50,251 nt of DNA, from the NCBI GenBank assembly GCA_022828135.1, contig JAJEJB010000042.1, forward strand, positions 1 through 50,251, written 5' to 3'. The notes beneath the pieces were generated by a model. The model was not told where the DNA came from and ran no database searches. It worked only from the letters and a program-made list of their open reading frames with translations. The DNA is from Acidimicrobiia bacterium (GTDB taxonomy: Bacteria > Actinomycetota > Acidimicrobiia > Acidimicrobiales > Aldehydirespiratoraceae). The translations under genes were made by a program, and so were the position numbers. Positions within the stretch are counted from its first letter, which is position 1, and every line of letters begins with the position of its first letter. Of the stretch, positions 26,567 through 34,495 are shown one piece after another.

Positions 26567-28039
26567 ATGTTCGACACGCTGACTAGTCGTTTCGAAACTG
26601 CCTTCACGAAGCTGCGCGGCCGCGGGAAGCTGTCCGCCGACGATGTCGATGCCGCGCTGAGTGAGATCCGTGTGGCCTTGCTCGAGGCCGACGTCAACCT
26701 GGATGTGGTCACCGGCCTCACCGAGCGAATCCGCCGCCGAGCCGTCGGCGAAGAGCTCTCGCGGGCTCTCAATCCCGCCCAGCAAGTGGTCAAGATCGTG
26801 CTCTCGGAGCTCACCACCAGCCTCGGGGGCGAGCAGTTCACCATCACCCACGCACCGAAGCCGCCCACTGTGGTGCTGCTGGCCGGTCTTCAGGGATCAG
26901 GCAAGACCACCAACGCGGCCAAACTGGCCCAGTGGTTCCTGCGCCAGGGCCGCAGCCCGCTGCTGGTCGGCGCCGACCTGCAGCGGCCCGCCGCCGTCGA
27001 GCAGCTGCGGACGCTGGGCGAGCGAGCCGGCGTGCCGGTATTCAGTCACCGCCGGGGCCCGGTCAAGGCCGCGTCGGCCTCGCTGGCTGAAGCAACCCGG
27101 ACGGGGCGCGATGTAGTCATCGTCGACACTGCGGGCCGCCTGGCCATCGACGCCGAGATGATGGATCAGGTGCGCCGGATCTCCAAGGCAGTGCGGCCCC
27201 ACTACACGTTCCTGGTGGTCGACGCCACGGTCGGCCAGGATGCCGTGAACTCGGCCAGGACTTTCAACGACACGCTCGCCCTCGACGGCGTGATCCTCAC
27301 CAAGCTGGACGGCGACGCCCGGGGTGGGGCGGCGCTGTCGGTCAAGGAGGTGGTGGGCCGGCCCATCGCGTTCGCCTCGGTCGGCGAGAAGCTGGAGGAC
27401 TTCGAGCCCTTCCATCCCGATCGCCTCGCCAGCCGCATCCTGGGGATGGGCGATGTCGAGACCTTGATCGACAAGGCCGAATCCGCTTTCGAAGCCGAGC
27501 AGGCCGAGGCGACCGCTTCCAGGCTGCTGGAGGGGACCTTCACGTTCGACGACTTCCTGACCACGATGCAGCAGGTCCTCGGCATGGGCAACCTGCGCAG
27601 CCTTCTCGGCATGATGCCCGGAGTGCCGCCGGAGTTGCGCGGCGCCGAGGTCGATGAGGGCCGCATCGGCCGCATCACCGGAATGATCCACTCGATGACG
27701 CCGCACGAGCGCGCCGAGCCCGACATCATCGACGCCTCGCGCCGGCAGCGCATCGCGGCCGGTTCGGGCTGCCGCCCCAGCGACGTGAAGGCCCTGATCG
27801 ATCAGTTCAAGCAGATGCGGTCCATGATGAAGGGGCTCGGAGGGCTCGGCGGAAGGCGCATGGCGGCCGCGTCGAAGGTCCGGTCGTCGAAGCAGGGTGC
27901 ACGATCGGGGGGCAAGTCGTCCGCCTCCAAGCGGCGCGGTAGCGGTGGCCGAACCACCCCCAAGGGACCGGTGCCCGTCTCCAAGACGCCTCTTACCCTT
28001 CCGGGGTTGGAAAAGGGTGAGTGGCCCGGGTTGAATTGA
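26567..28039 (+). CDS. ffh: Signal recognition particle protein Ffh
   Basis: A 490-aa SRP54 GTPase that binds signal peptides and 4.5S RNA. The G1 motif GLQGSGKT is at 107-114, with DTAGRLAIDAEMM and TKLDGDARGGAALS following. The methionine-rich M domain includes GMGNLRSLLGMMPGVP and the RNA-binding SRRQRIAAGSGC. A C-terminal tail of about 60 residues rich in Ser, Arg and Lys follows and is longer than in E. coli. The SRP RNA gene was not found in the window. The rpsP operon begins 37 nt downstream, the common ffh-rpsP order. Confidence 0.97.
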   Translation: MFDTLTSRFETAFTKLRGRGKLSADDVDAALSEIRVALLEADVNLDVVTGLTERIRRRAVGEELSRALNPAQQVVKIVLSELTTSLGGEQFTITHAPKPPTVVLLAGLQGSGKTTNAAKLAQWFLRQGRSPLLVGADLQRPAAVEQLRTLGERAGVPVFSHRRGPVKAASASLAEATRTGRDVVIVDTAGRLAIDAEMMDQVRRISKAVRPHYTFLVVDATVGQDAVNSARTFNDTLALDGVILTKLDGDARGGAALSVKEVVGRPIAFASVGEKLEDFEPFHPDRLASRILGMGDVETLIDKAESAFEAEQAEATASRLLEGTFTFDDFLTTMQQVLGMGNLRSLLGMMPGVPPELRGAEVDEGRIGRITGMIHSMTPHERAEPDIIDASRRQRIAAGSGCRPSDVKALIDQFKQMRSMMKGLGGLGGRRMAAASKVRSSKQGARSGGKSSASKRRGSGGRTTPKGPVPVSKTPLTLPGLEKGEWPGLN

Positions 28040-28076
28040 CCCTTCGCCGAGACATCGAGAGATCAGAGGAATCACA

Positions 28077-28388
28077 TTGGCTGTCAAGTTGCGCCTCATG
28101 CGGATGGGGAAGAAGAAACAACCCACCTACCGCGTGGTGGCGGCAGATGCTCGGGCCCCCCGTAACGGGCGCTTCATCGAGATCATCGGGATATACGAGC
28201 CCCGCCAGGATCCGTCGGTGGTGCGGATCGACAACGATCGGGCGCTGCATTGGCTGCGTCACGGTGCCCAGCCCACCGAGCGGGTGGAGAAGCTGCTGAG
28301 GATCAGCGGCGCCTGGGAGACCTTCCGGGGCAAGGGAATAGTCGCGGCTGAGCCCGAAGCAGCCGGCGCCGGGGACTCCGGCTCGTGA
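28077..28388 (+). CDS. rpsP: 30S ribosomal protein S16
   Basis: A 103-aa ribosomal protein starting AVKLRLMRMGKKKQPTYRVV, the conserved S16 N-terminus. The TTG start has AGAGGA 6 nt upstream (28065-28070). The last 15 residues are Ala/Glu/Gly-rich and beyond the conserved core. It opens the rpsP-khpA-rimM-trmD-rplS operon. Confidence 0.97.
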   Translation: MAVKLRLMRMGKKKQPTYRVVAADARAPRNGRFIEIIGIYEPRQDPSVVRIDNDRALHWLRHGAQPTERVEKLLRISGAWETFRGKGIVAAEPEAAGAGDSGS

Positions 28389-28639
28389 GCGATCTGGCCC
28401 CCACCGCCCAGGCGATGTGCCATTACGTCGTCACGAGCATCGTCGACGACACTGATGCGGTTCAGGTCACCGCGACCTCGGCCGGCCCCGACGCGGTACG
28501 CCTCGACGTCCGTGTCGCGCAGGGTGAGATGGGCAGGGTGATAGGCAAGCGGGGCCGGGTGGCGCACGCCATACGCACCCTCGTGCGCGCCGCCGGATCG
28601 CGCGACGATGTCGACATCGAGGTCGAGTTCGTCGACTAG
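28385..28639 (+). CDS. khpA: KH-domain RNA-binding protein KhpA
   Basis: An 84-aa protein with a single KH domain; the RNA-gripping GxxG loop is IGKRG at 53-57 in MGRVIGKRGRVAHAIR. KhpA proteins act as small RNA chaperones and affect cell division and growth in Gram-positives. The GTG start overlaps the S16 stop by 4 nt, and the 3' end overlaps rimM by 32 nt. Confidence 0.93.
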   Translation: MSDLAPTAQAMCHYVVTSIVDDTDAVQVTATSAGPDAVRLDVRVAQGEMGRVIGKRGRVAHAIRTLVRAAGSRDDVDIEVEFVD

Positions 28640-29135
28640 CCAATCCGACTCGTCCGGCGCTGGGACCGCGCCTCTGCTGGAGGTCGGCCGCGTCGGGCGG
28701 CCCCACGGCACCGGCGGTGAGGTAACCGTCACGCTGGTGTCGAACCGGCCCGAGCGTCTAGAGCCCGGATCTGAGCTGCAGACCGACCTGGGGACCCTTC
28801 AGGTCACCTCGGCCCGGCCCCACAACAAGCGCCACCTTGTGGCCTTCGCCGGTATCGACGACCGCAGCAAGGCTGAGGCCTTGAGGGGGCTGGTGCTGCG
28901 GGCCGCGCCGATTGCGGACCCCGATGAGCTGTGGGTCCACGAGCTGATCGGTGCCCGGGTGGTCGACCAGTCGGGCACCGACCGGGGCTTCGTAGCGTCC
29001 GTCGTGGCCAATCCGGCCGGCGACCTGCTCGAACTCACCGACGGCGCCCTCGTACCGTTGCACTTCCTCGTCCGTTCGGTTCCCGGCGAGCGGATAGAGG
29101 TGGAGGTTCCCGACGGGCTGTTCGAAGCGATATGA
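28608..29135 (+). CDS. rimM: Ribosome maturation factor RimM
   Basis: A 175-aa 30S-assembly factor. After a Ser-rich N-terminus of about 22 residues comes the RimM domain (VGRVGRPHGTGGEVTV) and a PRC-barrel (ELWVHELIGARVVD onwards, with LVPLHFLVRSV). ATG 28608 is the only in-frame ATG/GTG/TTG before the domain, so the gene overlaps khpA by 32 nt. It ends in a 4-nt overlap with trmD. Confidence 0.93.
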   Translation: MSTSRSSSSTSQSDSSGAGTAPLLEVGRVGRPHGTGGEVTVTLVSNRPERLEPGSELQTDLGTLQVTSARPHNKRHLVAFAGIDDRSKAEALRGLVLRAAPIADPDELWVHELIGARVVDQSGTDRGFVASVVANPAGDLLELTDGALVPLHFLVRSVPGERIEVEVPDGLFEAI

Positions 29136-29887
29136 GCTTTCGAATCGACATCTTCACGATCTTTCCCGACTTGGTGGAGATCATGGCCTCGGCCTCAGTC
29201 ATCGGACGCAGCCGCTCCGTCGGCACGCTCGACGTGAGAGTCCACGACCTCAGGATGGCCGCCACCGACCGCCACCGGAGCACCGATGATGCGCCCTTCG
29301 GCGGGGGAGCGGGAATGGTGATGATGCCCCAGCCCCTGTTCGACGCGGTGGAGTCGGTCGAACCGCCCCGACCGCTCTTCTACCTCTCGCCCGCAGGTCG
29401 CCGCTTCGACCAGGCCATGGCGGGCGAACTGGCCTCCGGGACCGGGTTCTCTATGCTCTGCGGGCGCTATGAGGGCGTCGACGAGCGAGTCTGCCAGCAC
29501 CTGGTGGACGGCGAGATCTCGGTTGGCGACGTGGTCCTGTCAGGCGGGGAGGCCGCCGCCCTGGTGGTGCTGGAGGCGGTGGCGCGATGCGTGCCCGGAG
29601 TGCTCTCCAACGAGGCCTCCACCGCCGAGGAGTCCTTCCGCGACGGGCTGCTGGAATACCCGCAGTACACGCGGCCCGCTGATTTTCGGGGATGGTCCGT
29701 ACCCGACGTGCTGCTGTCCGGCGACCACGGCCGGGTGGCCCGCTGGCGCCGGGCCCAGTCGCTGGCCCGCACCATCGAGCGCCGGCCCGATCTGATCGAG
29801 GCCCGGGGCGGCCTCAGCGACGAGGAGCGGAAGCTGCTCGCAGATCATGACCTCGACGGCGGTGGAGGCGGGGAGCGGTCCTCCTAG
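29132..29887 (+). CDS. trmD: tRNA (guanine37-N1)-methyltransferase TrmD
   Basis: A 251-aa SPOUT methyltransferase that makes m1G37 in tRNA and prevents frameshifting. It starts FRIDIFTIFPD, and the knot motifs FYLSPAGRRFDQ, CGRYEGVDERV (111-120 for GRYEGVDERV) and SVGDVVLSGGE are intact. The ATG overlaps the rimM stop (ATGA). The C-terminus ends in a glycine-rich tail. Confidence 0.97.
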   Translation: MSFRIDIFTIFPDLVEIMASASVIGRSRSVGTLDVRVHDLRMAATDRHRSTDDAPFGGGAGMVMMPQPLFDAVESVEPPRPLFYLSPAGRRFDQAMAGELASGTGFSMLCGRYEGVDERVCQHLVDGEISVGDVVLSGGEAAALVVLEAVARCVPGVLSNEASTAEESFRDGLLEYPQYTRPADFRGWSVPDVLLSGDHGRVARWRRAQSLARTIERRPDLIEARGGLSDEERKLLADHDLDGGGGGERSS

Positions 29888-29932
29888 ACTCGCCCGGCCC
29901 GGTCTAAGTGGCCGATGTGAGCGGAGACAGCT

Positions 29933-30280
29933 ATGAACCCCACAGATCTTGTCGACGCACAGAGCCTTCGCGACGACGTCCCGGAGTTCCAGCCGGGCGA
30001 CACGGTGCGAGTGCATGTGCGGGTCGTGGAGGGCAACCGGGCCCGCACTCAGGTGTTCGAGGGTGTGGTGATCCGGCGTCAGGGCAGCGGGGTGCGCGAG
30101 ACCTTCACCGTGCGGAAGGTGAGCTTCGGTGTGGGCGTGGAACGCACGTTTCCCGTACACACCCCGGTGATCGACCGCATCGAGCGCATCATCCAGGGCG
30201 ATGTGCGCCGTGCGAAGCTGTACTACCTGCGCGACCGTGTCGGCAAGGCGGCCAAGGTCAAGGAAAAGCGCTATCGCTGA
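29933..30280 (+). CDS. rplS: 50S ribosomal protein L19
   Basis: A 115-aa large-subunit protein at the 30S-50S interface. The core [27 protein letters not shown] and the ending [10 protein letters not shown] are conserved L19 features. GGAGA lies 5 nt before the ATG. In many actinobacteria lepB and rnhB follow; here yraN follows directly and overlaps. Confidence 0.97.
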   Translation: MNPTDLVDAQSLRDDVPEFQPGDTVRVHVRVVEGNRARTQVFEGVVIRRQGSGVRETFTVRKVSFGVGVERTFPVHTPVIDRIERIIQGDVRRAKLYYLRDRVGKAAKVKEKRYR

Positions 30281-30659
30281 CCGCCAGTCCGGTGCCGCGC
30301 ATCGGAGTGGCCGGTCTCCGGACCGTTCCAAGCAGGCCCGCGGAGCTTGGGGCGAGCGCAAGGCTGCTCGCTGGTATCGCGACGCCGGCTACGAGGTCCT
30401 CGACCAGAACTGGCGGGTCAGCTCGGGCGAACTGGACCTGGTCCTGTTCCGCGACGGTGAGATCGTGTTCTGCGAGGTCAAGTCGCGGCGCTCGAACCGC
30501 TTCGGGACGGCTGCGGAGGCGGTGGACCGGCGCAAGCAACTCAAGATCCGGTCGCTGGCCGTCCAATGGTTGCAGGCCAACGATCGCCGGGGCCGGGTCC
30601 GCTTCGACGTGGCCACCGTCACCGGCGTTGAGGTCGACGTGATCGAGGGAGCCTTCTAG
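30237..30659 (+). CDS. YraN / UPF0102 family nuclease-like protein
   Basis: A protein of about 140 aa with the PD-(D/E)XK-type core [22 protein letters not shown] preceded by [20 protein letters not shown]. The family is widespread, nuclease-like and of poorly known function. No ATG, GTG or TTG lies between the L19 stop and the domain in this frame, so the start must lie inside rplS: GTG 30237 is chosen, with GTG 30210 and ATG 30201 as alternatives. The stop overlaps the stop of a minus-strand gene. Confidence 0.85.
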   Translation: MSARRPRSRKSAIADRQSGAAHRSGRSPDRSKQARGAWGERKAARWYRDAGYEVLDQNWRVSSGELDLVLFRDGEIVFCEVKSRRSNRFGTAAEAVDRRKQLKIRSLAVQWLQANDRRGRVRFDVATVTGVEVDVIEGAF

Positions 30660-30862
30660 CGGTTCTCGCGTGGCCGGCGCCGGTCCCAGCATCCCCGGTG
30701 CCAGTGGCGCCGCAGGTCGGGCGCCTCGACGGGCACTACCACGTAGTGGCCGGTCCCGGTCTCGATGGTCCGGTTGCAGTTGGGACAGGTGTAGTCCTTG
30801 CTGGCCAGGTAGGACTGGATGAAGCGGACCTCCACTTCGCCCAGGCGTTCCGGTTCGTCCAC
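30656..30862 (-). CDS. Small zinc-ribbon-like protein
   Basis: A 68-aa protein from GTG (complement of 30860-30862). It has C26xxC29 in YTCPNCNRTIE and a second potential metal site, HWHRGCW (His53, His55, Cys58), separated by a short beta-like segment. The CPxC...HWHxxCW pattern resembles small conserved actinobacterial proteins of unknown role. The stop codon is convergent with and overlaps that of yraN. It follows a 36-aa membrane peptide gene by 6 nt, so the two form a mini-operon. Confidence 0.7.
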   Translation of the reverse strand: MDEPERLGEVEVRFIQSYLASKDYTCPNCNRTIETGTGHYVVVPVEAPDLRRHWHRGCWDRRRPRENR

Positions 30863-30868
30863 AGCCGC

Positions 30869-30979
30869 CTATCCCAGGAGCGCCCAGACCACCAGGCCGA
30901 TGGCCACCAGCAGTCCCGCGACCACGAAGACAATGTCAGACGGCCGGCGACGGTGGGGACGGGTGGGATCGAATCCCAT
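30869..30979 (-). CDS. 36-aa single-pass membrane protein
   Basis: A very short gene from ATG (complement of 30977-30979) to TAG (30869-30871). The N-terminus MGFDPTRPHRRRPSD is basic and the rest is one hydrophobic helix ending VVWALLG. The organisation, coding-like composition and close coupling to the zinc-ribbon gene (6 nt) support it being real. Similar tiny proteins starting with MGFDPTRPHR are, from memory, present in Acidimicrobiia-type genomes; this needs a search. Topology is predicted to be N-in. Confidence 0.65.
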   Translation of the reverse strand: MGFDPTRPHRRRPSDIVFVVAGLLVAIGLVVWALLG

Positions 30980-30987
30980 GGCGCAAG

Positions 30988-30993
30988 TATCGT
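30988..30993 (+). promoter_or_regulatory. -10 box (TATCGT) of the cytochrome c gene
   Basis: TATCGT fits TANNNT, lies 32 nt before the ATG at 31026 and directly between the divergent small membrane peptide gene and the cytochrome gene. Confidence 0.45.
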
Positions 30994-31025
30994 TGGGCGG
31001 CGATCCCCCCGCACCTCATCGCGCC

Positions 31026-31394
31026 ATGACCCGACGCCGCCGACTCCCGCACCGCCTGCTGCTGGCGGCCTTGATCGCCGCGATCGGCGCGCTCGGAGCC
31101 TGCGCGGCCGACGACGTGCCGGAGGTGCCCGTCGGCCCTGACGGCTTCCCCGACCGGGAGCTGGTGGCGGGGCGGCAGGTCTATATCGACCGCTGCGCCA
31201 ACTGCCACGGGAACGACGGAGGAGGGGGACGGGGCACGAGGATCTCTGACGGTCGGATGATCACGCAATATCCCAACGTTGCCGAACAGGTCGAGATCAT
31301 CGCCGACGGGGTTCGGTCCATGCCCGCGTTCGCGGAGGTGCTGGATGCAAGAGAGATCATAGCCGTAGTCAGATATACACGAGAAGTGCTATAG
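31026..31394 (+). CDS. Lipoprotein cytochrome c
   Basis: A 122-aa class I-like cytochrome c. A basic, hydrophobic signal peptide ends in the lipobox LGAC (Cys26), so it is anchored outside the membrane by lipid. One haem is bound at CANCH (57-61), and Met99 in RSMPAF is the likely sixth ligand. The NDGGGGRGTRISDG loop between them is typical of small cytochromes of the c-oxidase/alcohol-dehydrogenase type. It probably shuttles electrons in the envelope. No oxidase gene is adjacent. Confidence 0.88.
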   Translation: MTRRRRLPHRLLLAALIAAIGALGACAADDVPEVPVGPDGFPDRELVAGRQVYIDRCANCHGNDGGGGRGTRISDGRMITQYPNVAEQVEIIADGVRSMPAFAEVLDAREIIAVVRYTREVL

Positions 31395-31395
31395 T
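31390..31395 (+). promoter_or_regulatory. -10 box (TATAGT) of comM
   Basis: TATAGT overlaps the stop codon of the cytochrome gene and lies in a short AT-richer stretch. It would start a transcript near 31402, giving comM a leader of about 77 nt that contains the hairpin at 31445-31477. Confidence 0.45.
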
Positions 31396-31444
31396 TGATC
31401 ACTGCACACCCTTGATCCACGGCTAGCCGCCGGCCGAGTTGACG

Positions 31445-31477
31445 GCGGCCTCCGCTCCCCCGAGCCACGGAGGCCGC
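31445..31477 (+). promoter_or_regulatory. Hairpin that encloses the comM ribosome-binding site
   Basis: GCGGCCTCCG (31445-31454) is the exact reverse complement of CGGAGGCCGC (31468-31477), with a 13-nt loop in which CTC/GAG could pair further. The right arm contains GGAGG (31469-31473), the only Shine-Dalgarno for the ATG at 31479. Folding would hide it. Translation of comM may therefore be held low unless the hairpin is opened. Confidence 0.6.
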
Positions 31478-31478
31478 A

Positions 31479-32990
31479 ATGCTCGCTACCGTCCGCTCCG
31501 CCACCCTCGTCGGCGTGTGGGGCCACCCCGTGTCGGTGGAAGTCCACGTCGCCGACGGGCTGCCCGGGTTCACGATCGTCGGCTTGCCCGACGCCTCGTG
31601 CCGCGAGGCCCGCGACCGGGTCCGGGCCGCCATCGTGTCCAGCCGGTTGACCTGGCCGTCGAAGCGCATCACGGTCAACCTGGCGCCGAGCGACGTGCCC
31701 AAGTCGGGCGCCGGTCTCGACCTGGCCGTGGCCGTGGGCGTGCTTGTCGCCGACGGGCAGCTCGAAGCCGCGTCCATTGCCGACCTAGGCGTGCTCGGGC
31801 AGCTGGGCCTCGACGGGTCGGTGCGGCCGGTGCCGGGGGCGTTGCCCCTGGTCGACGCCATGGGGGCCTCTGCAATCGTGGTGGCCGCCCGCGACGGAGC
31901 GGTCGCCGAACTGGTGGCTCCCGAGCGGGTCCGGCCCGTCACCCACCTCAAGGAGGCCTTCGAGGCGCTGGCCGGCACGGAGCCCTGGCCCGTTCCGCCG
32001 GCGGCTCGAAGCTCGCCCTCCGCCGAGCCCGAGCCCGACCTCTCCGACATCGCGGGACAGCCGTTGGCCCGGTGGGCGTTGGAGGTGGCCGCGGCCGGCG
32101 GTCACCACCTGCTGCTGGTCGGGCCCCCCGGCGCGGGCAAGACCATGTTGGCCCGCCGCCTCGTCGGCGTGCTCCCTGACCTGTCACACGAGGAGTCCCT
32201 GGAGGTCACCCGGGTCCACTCGGCGGCCGGGCTGGCCCTTCCCGACGGCCTGCTCACCCGGCCTCCGTTCCGGGCGCCCCACCACTCGTCGTCGATGGCC
32301 GCGCTGGTGGGCGGGGGCACGGCCAGGGCCAGACCCGGAGAGGTGAGCGCGGCCACCGGCGGGGTTCTGTTCCTCGACGAGCTCGGAGAGTTCGCGCCGT
32401 CGGTGCTCGACGCCCTCCGCCAGCCGTTGGAGGAGGGCATGATCCGAGTGGCCCGCTCCCAGGGCATGGTCGAGCACCCGGCCCGCTTCCTGCTGGTGGC
32501 GGCCATGAACCCGTGCCCGTGCGGCGCCGGCGGAACGGTCGGCTGCCGGTGCGCTCCCGGAGCACTGGCCCGGTACCAGCGTCGCCTGTCGGGGCCCTTC
32601 GTCGACCGGCTCGATCTGGTCGTACGGGTGGATCGTCCCGATCCGGCCGACCTGCTCGACACCCGGCCCAGCACCCCGAGCACCGAAGTCGCCGAGAGGG
32701 TGGCCGAGGTGCGGGCCCTGGCCCGCCGGCGGGGCGTGAGCAGGAACGCTGAGTTGGCGGATGCCGATCTTGAGCAGCACGCCCCCATGGACCGAGCCGC
32801 CACCGAGGTGCTGAGGGCTGCCCTGACCGAGGGGCGCCTGAGTGCCAGAGGCCTGCGCCGGGTCCGGACGGTGGCCCGCACCATCCGGGACCTTGACGAC
32901 AGCGGCCATGAACTGCGGGCCACCGATGTGCTCGCAGCGCTCTCATTGCGGATGCGGATCGACAGAGAGGGAGGTCTGGTCCATGGATGA
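31479..32990 (+). CDS. comM: YifB/ComM family Mg-chelatase-like AAA+ ATPase
   Basis: A 503-aa protein with an N-terminal Lon-protease-like domain (VWGHPVSVEVHVADGLPGF), an AAA+ core with Walker A GPPGAGKT at 215-222 and Walker B GVLFLDELGEF, a CPCG loop (MNPCPCGAGG) and a C-terminal helical domain. ComM is a hexameric helicase that promotes branch migration during natural transformation in Gram-negatives. The adjacent dprA (8-nt overlap) supports a DNA-uptake/recombination role here. Its Shine-Dalgarno sits in a hairpin. Confidence 0.93.
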   Translation: MLATVRSATLVGVWGHPVSVEVHVADGLPGFTIVGLPDASCREARDRVRAAIVSSRLTWPSKRITVNLAPSDVPKSGAGLDLAVAVGVLVADGQLEAASIADLGVLGQLGLDGSVRPVPGALPLVDAMGASAIVVAARDGAVAELVAPERVRPVTHLKEAFEALAGTEPWPVPPAARSSPSAEPEPDLSDIAGQPLARWALEVAAAGGHHLLLVGPPGAGKTMLARRLVGVLPDLSHEESLEVTRVHSAAGLALPDGLLTRPPFRAPHHSSSMAALVGGGTARARPGEVSAATGGVLFLDELGEFAPSVLDALRQPLEEGMIRVARSQGMVEHPARFLLVAAMNPCPCGAGGTVGCRCAPGALARYQRRLSGPFVDRLDLVVRVDRPDPADLLDTRPSTPSTEVAERVAEVRALARRRGVSRNAELADADLEQHAPMDRAATEVLRAALTEGRLSARGLRRVRTVARTIRDLDDSGHELRATDVLAALSLRMRIDREGGLVHG

Positions 32991-34203
32991 CGCACCTGCA
33001 CCGACAACCGGTCGGGGAGTCCACGCCGAGCGGGGAGTCCAGAGCGAGCCGAATGTTCGCCCGGAGCGGAGTGTTCGCGCCGACCGGGGAGTCCACGCCG
33101 CCGCGCTGGCCTCGCTGCCGCGGGCGACGCCGTGGCGGCTCCAGCGGCTGCTGGGCAAGCAGGATCCGGCGAAGGTCTGGAAGAAGGTGGAGACGGGCCA
33201 GATGGCCAAATGGGTGGCCGGCGAGGACCTTCATGACATCTGGAGGGACCATGCCCGCGGTGCCGACCTCGCCGCGGTCGCCGAGCAACTCGAGTCGCTC
33301 GACGCCTGGGTGACGACGAAGACGAGTAGCCAGCATCCGCCTGCCATCAGGGACGACCTCGACCCGGCGCCGATCCTGTTCCGCCGCGGCCGTGTGGCCG
33401 ACCCGACCGCCCCGGCGGTGGCCATCGTGGGCACCCGCCGGTGCACCCCGACGGGGCGCTCGGTGGCCATGGAGCTGGGAGCAGGCCTGGCCGCGGCCGG
33501 AGTGACGGTGGTCTCGGGTCTGGCCCTGGGGATTGACGGTGCCGCCCACCGGGGCGCGCTGGCCGCGGACGCCGCTCCGGTGGTGGGGGTGGTGGGCAGC
33601 GGCCTCGACGTGGTCTATCCCCGGGGCAATCGCGACCTCTGGGACGCCGTCGCCTCGGCCGGGACTCTGCTGGGCGAGGCGCCCTTGGGCGCCGAGCCGG
33701 AGGGCTGGCGCTTCCCGGCCCGCAACCGGCTGCTGGCCGCGCTGGCCGACGTCGTGGTGGTGGTGGAGTCCAAGCGGGCCGGAGGGTCGATGCACACCGT
33801 CGAGGAGGCTCTCCGGCGCGCGGTCACCGTCATGGCCGTGCCCGGCTCGGTGCGCAACCCGGCCGCCGCAGGCACCAACCTGCTGCTCAGCGAGGGCTGC
33901 GCTCCGGCCTGCTCGACCGAGGACGTGCTCGTCGCTCTGGGCCTTGCCACCGCGGGTGCTGCCCGCGGTTTCGTGGAGCGCGCCCGCGCCGGTGTCGACA
34001 ACCCGATGGGCGGCCCGATCGACATCGACGGCCTCGACTCGCTCCAGAGGAGGTTGCGCGAACTACTCGACGACGGCCCGGTGAGCCTCGACGCGCTGGT
34101 GCTGCGGGCCGGAGCGCCCGCGCCCGACGTGCTCGTGGCCGCCGAGGGCCTGGAACGCCTCGGCCTGCTGGCCCGCGACGGCGCCCTCGTCCTGCGGGCC
34201 TGA
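32983..34203 (+). CDS. dprA: DNA-processing protein DprA
   Basis: A 406-aa DprA/Smf protein that loads RecA on incoming single-stranded DNA. The Rossmann core is clear: VAIVGTRRCTPTG, VVSGLALGIDGAAHRGAL, VVGSGLDVVYPRGNRDL, FPARNRLLAALAD and ESKRAGGSMHTVEEAL. A C-terminal winged-helix-like domain follows. ATG 32983 has GAGGGAGG 8 nt upstream and overlaps comM by 8 nt. Residues 11-40 are an unusual tandem hexapeptide repeat not part of the family core. Confidence 0.93.
   Translation: MDDAPAPTTGRGVHAERGVQSEPNVRPERSVRADRGVHAAALASLPRATPWRLQRLLGKQDPAKVWKKVETGQMAKWVAGEDLHDIWRDHARGADLAAVAEQLESLDAWVTTKTSSQHPPAIRDDLDPAPILFRRGRVADPTAPAVAIVGTRRCTPTGRSVAMELGAGLAAAGVTVVSGLALGIDGAAHRGALAADAAPVVGVVGSGLDVVYPRGNRDLWDAVASAGTLLGEAPLGAEPEGWRFPARNRLLAALADVVVVVESKRAGGSMHTVEEALRRAVTVMAVPGSVRNPAAAGTNLLLSEGCAPACSTEDVLVALGLATAGAARGFVERARAGVDNPMGGPIDIDGLDSLQRRLRELLDDGPVSLDALVLRAGAPAPDVLVAAEGLERLGLLARDGALVLRA
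33013..33102 (+). repeat. Five imperfect 18-bp tandem repeats in dprA
   Basis: Units begin at 33013, 33031, 33049, 33067 and 33085. They encode RGVHAE, RGVQSE, PNVRPE, RSVRAD and RGVHAA (residues 11-40). The first and last units share their first 17 bases, and units 1 and 2 share their first 11 bases. Because the period is a multiple of three, changes in copy number keep the frame. Confidence 0.85.
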
Positions 34204-34213
34204 GGTCAGCAGA

Positions 34214-34495
34214 GTGGCCGAACCGCCCGATCGCCGCCACCCGATAGTGCTAACATACACGCTGCATGCGCTGGATGTCATGGAGAGGCGGGGGATTCGT
34301 CTGGAATGGGTGGAGCGGGTGGTGGCTGCGCCCGAGCACAGGACGCGAGACCCCTACGATGGAGCTGTGGAGCGGTTCTTCGCACGGGTTCCCGAACACG
34401 GCGGCAGAGTGCTGCGGGTCGCGGTGAACACCGAATCGGACCTCTGGCGTGTCGTGACTGCGTTCTTCGATCGCTCGATGGGTGGTGGGCTGTGA
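34214..34495 (+). CDS. DUF4258-like protein, possible toxin
   Basis: A 93-aa protein whose core begins LTYTLHALDVMERRGI and ends LRVAVNTESDLWRVVTAFFDR. The HA..M..RGI start and the final strand V.TAFFDR match the DUF4258 pattern, a small RelE-like fold often encoded in toxin-antitoxin-like pairs. GTG 34214 is the longest start; GTG 34247 would begin at the domain. The stop overlaps the start of a DUF2283 gene by 4 nt. The toxin role is inferred only from fold resemblance and pairing. Confidence 0.65.
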   Translation: MAEPPDRRHPIVLTYTLHALDVMERRGIRLEWVERVVAAPEHRTRDPYDGAVERFFARVPEHGGRVLRVAVNTESDLWRVVTAFFDRSMGGGL

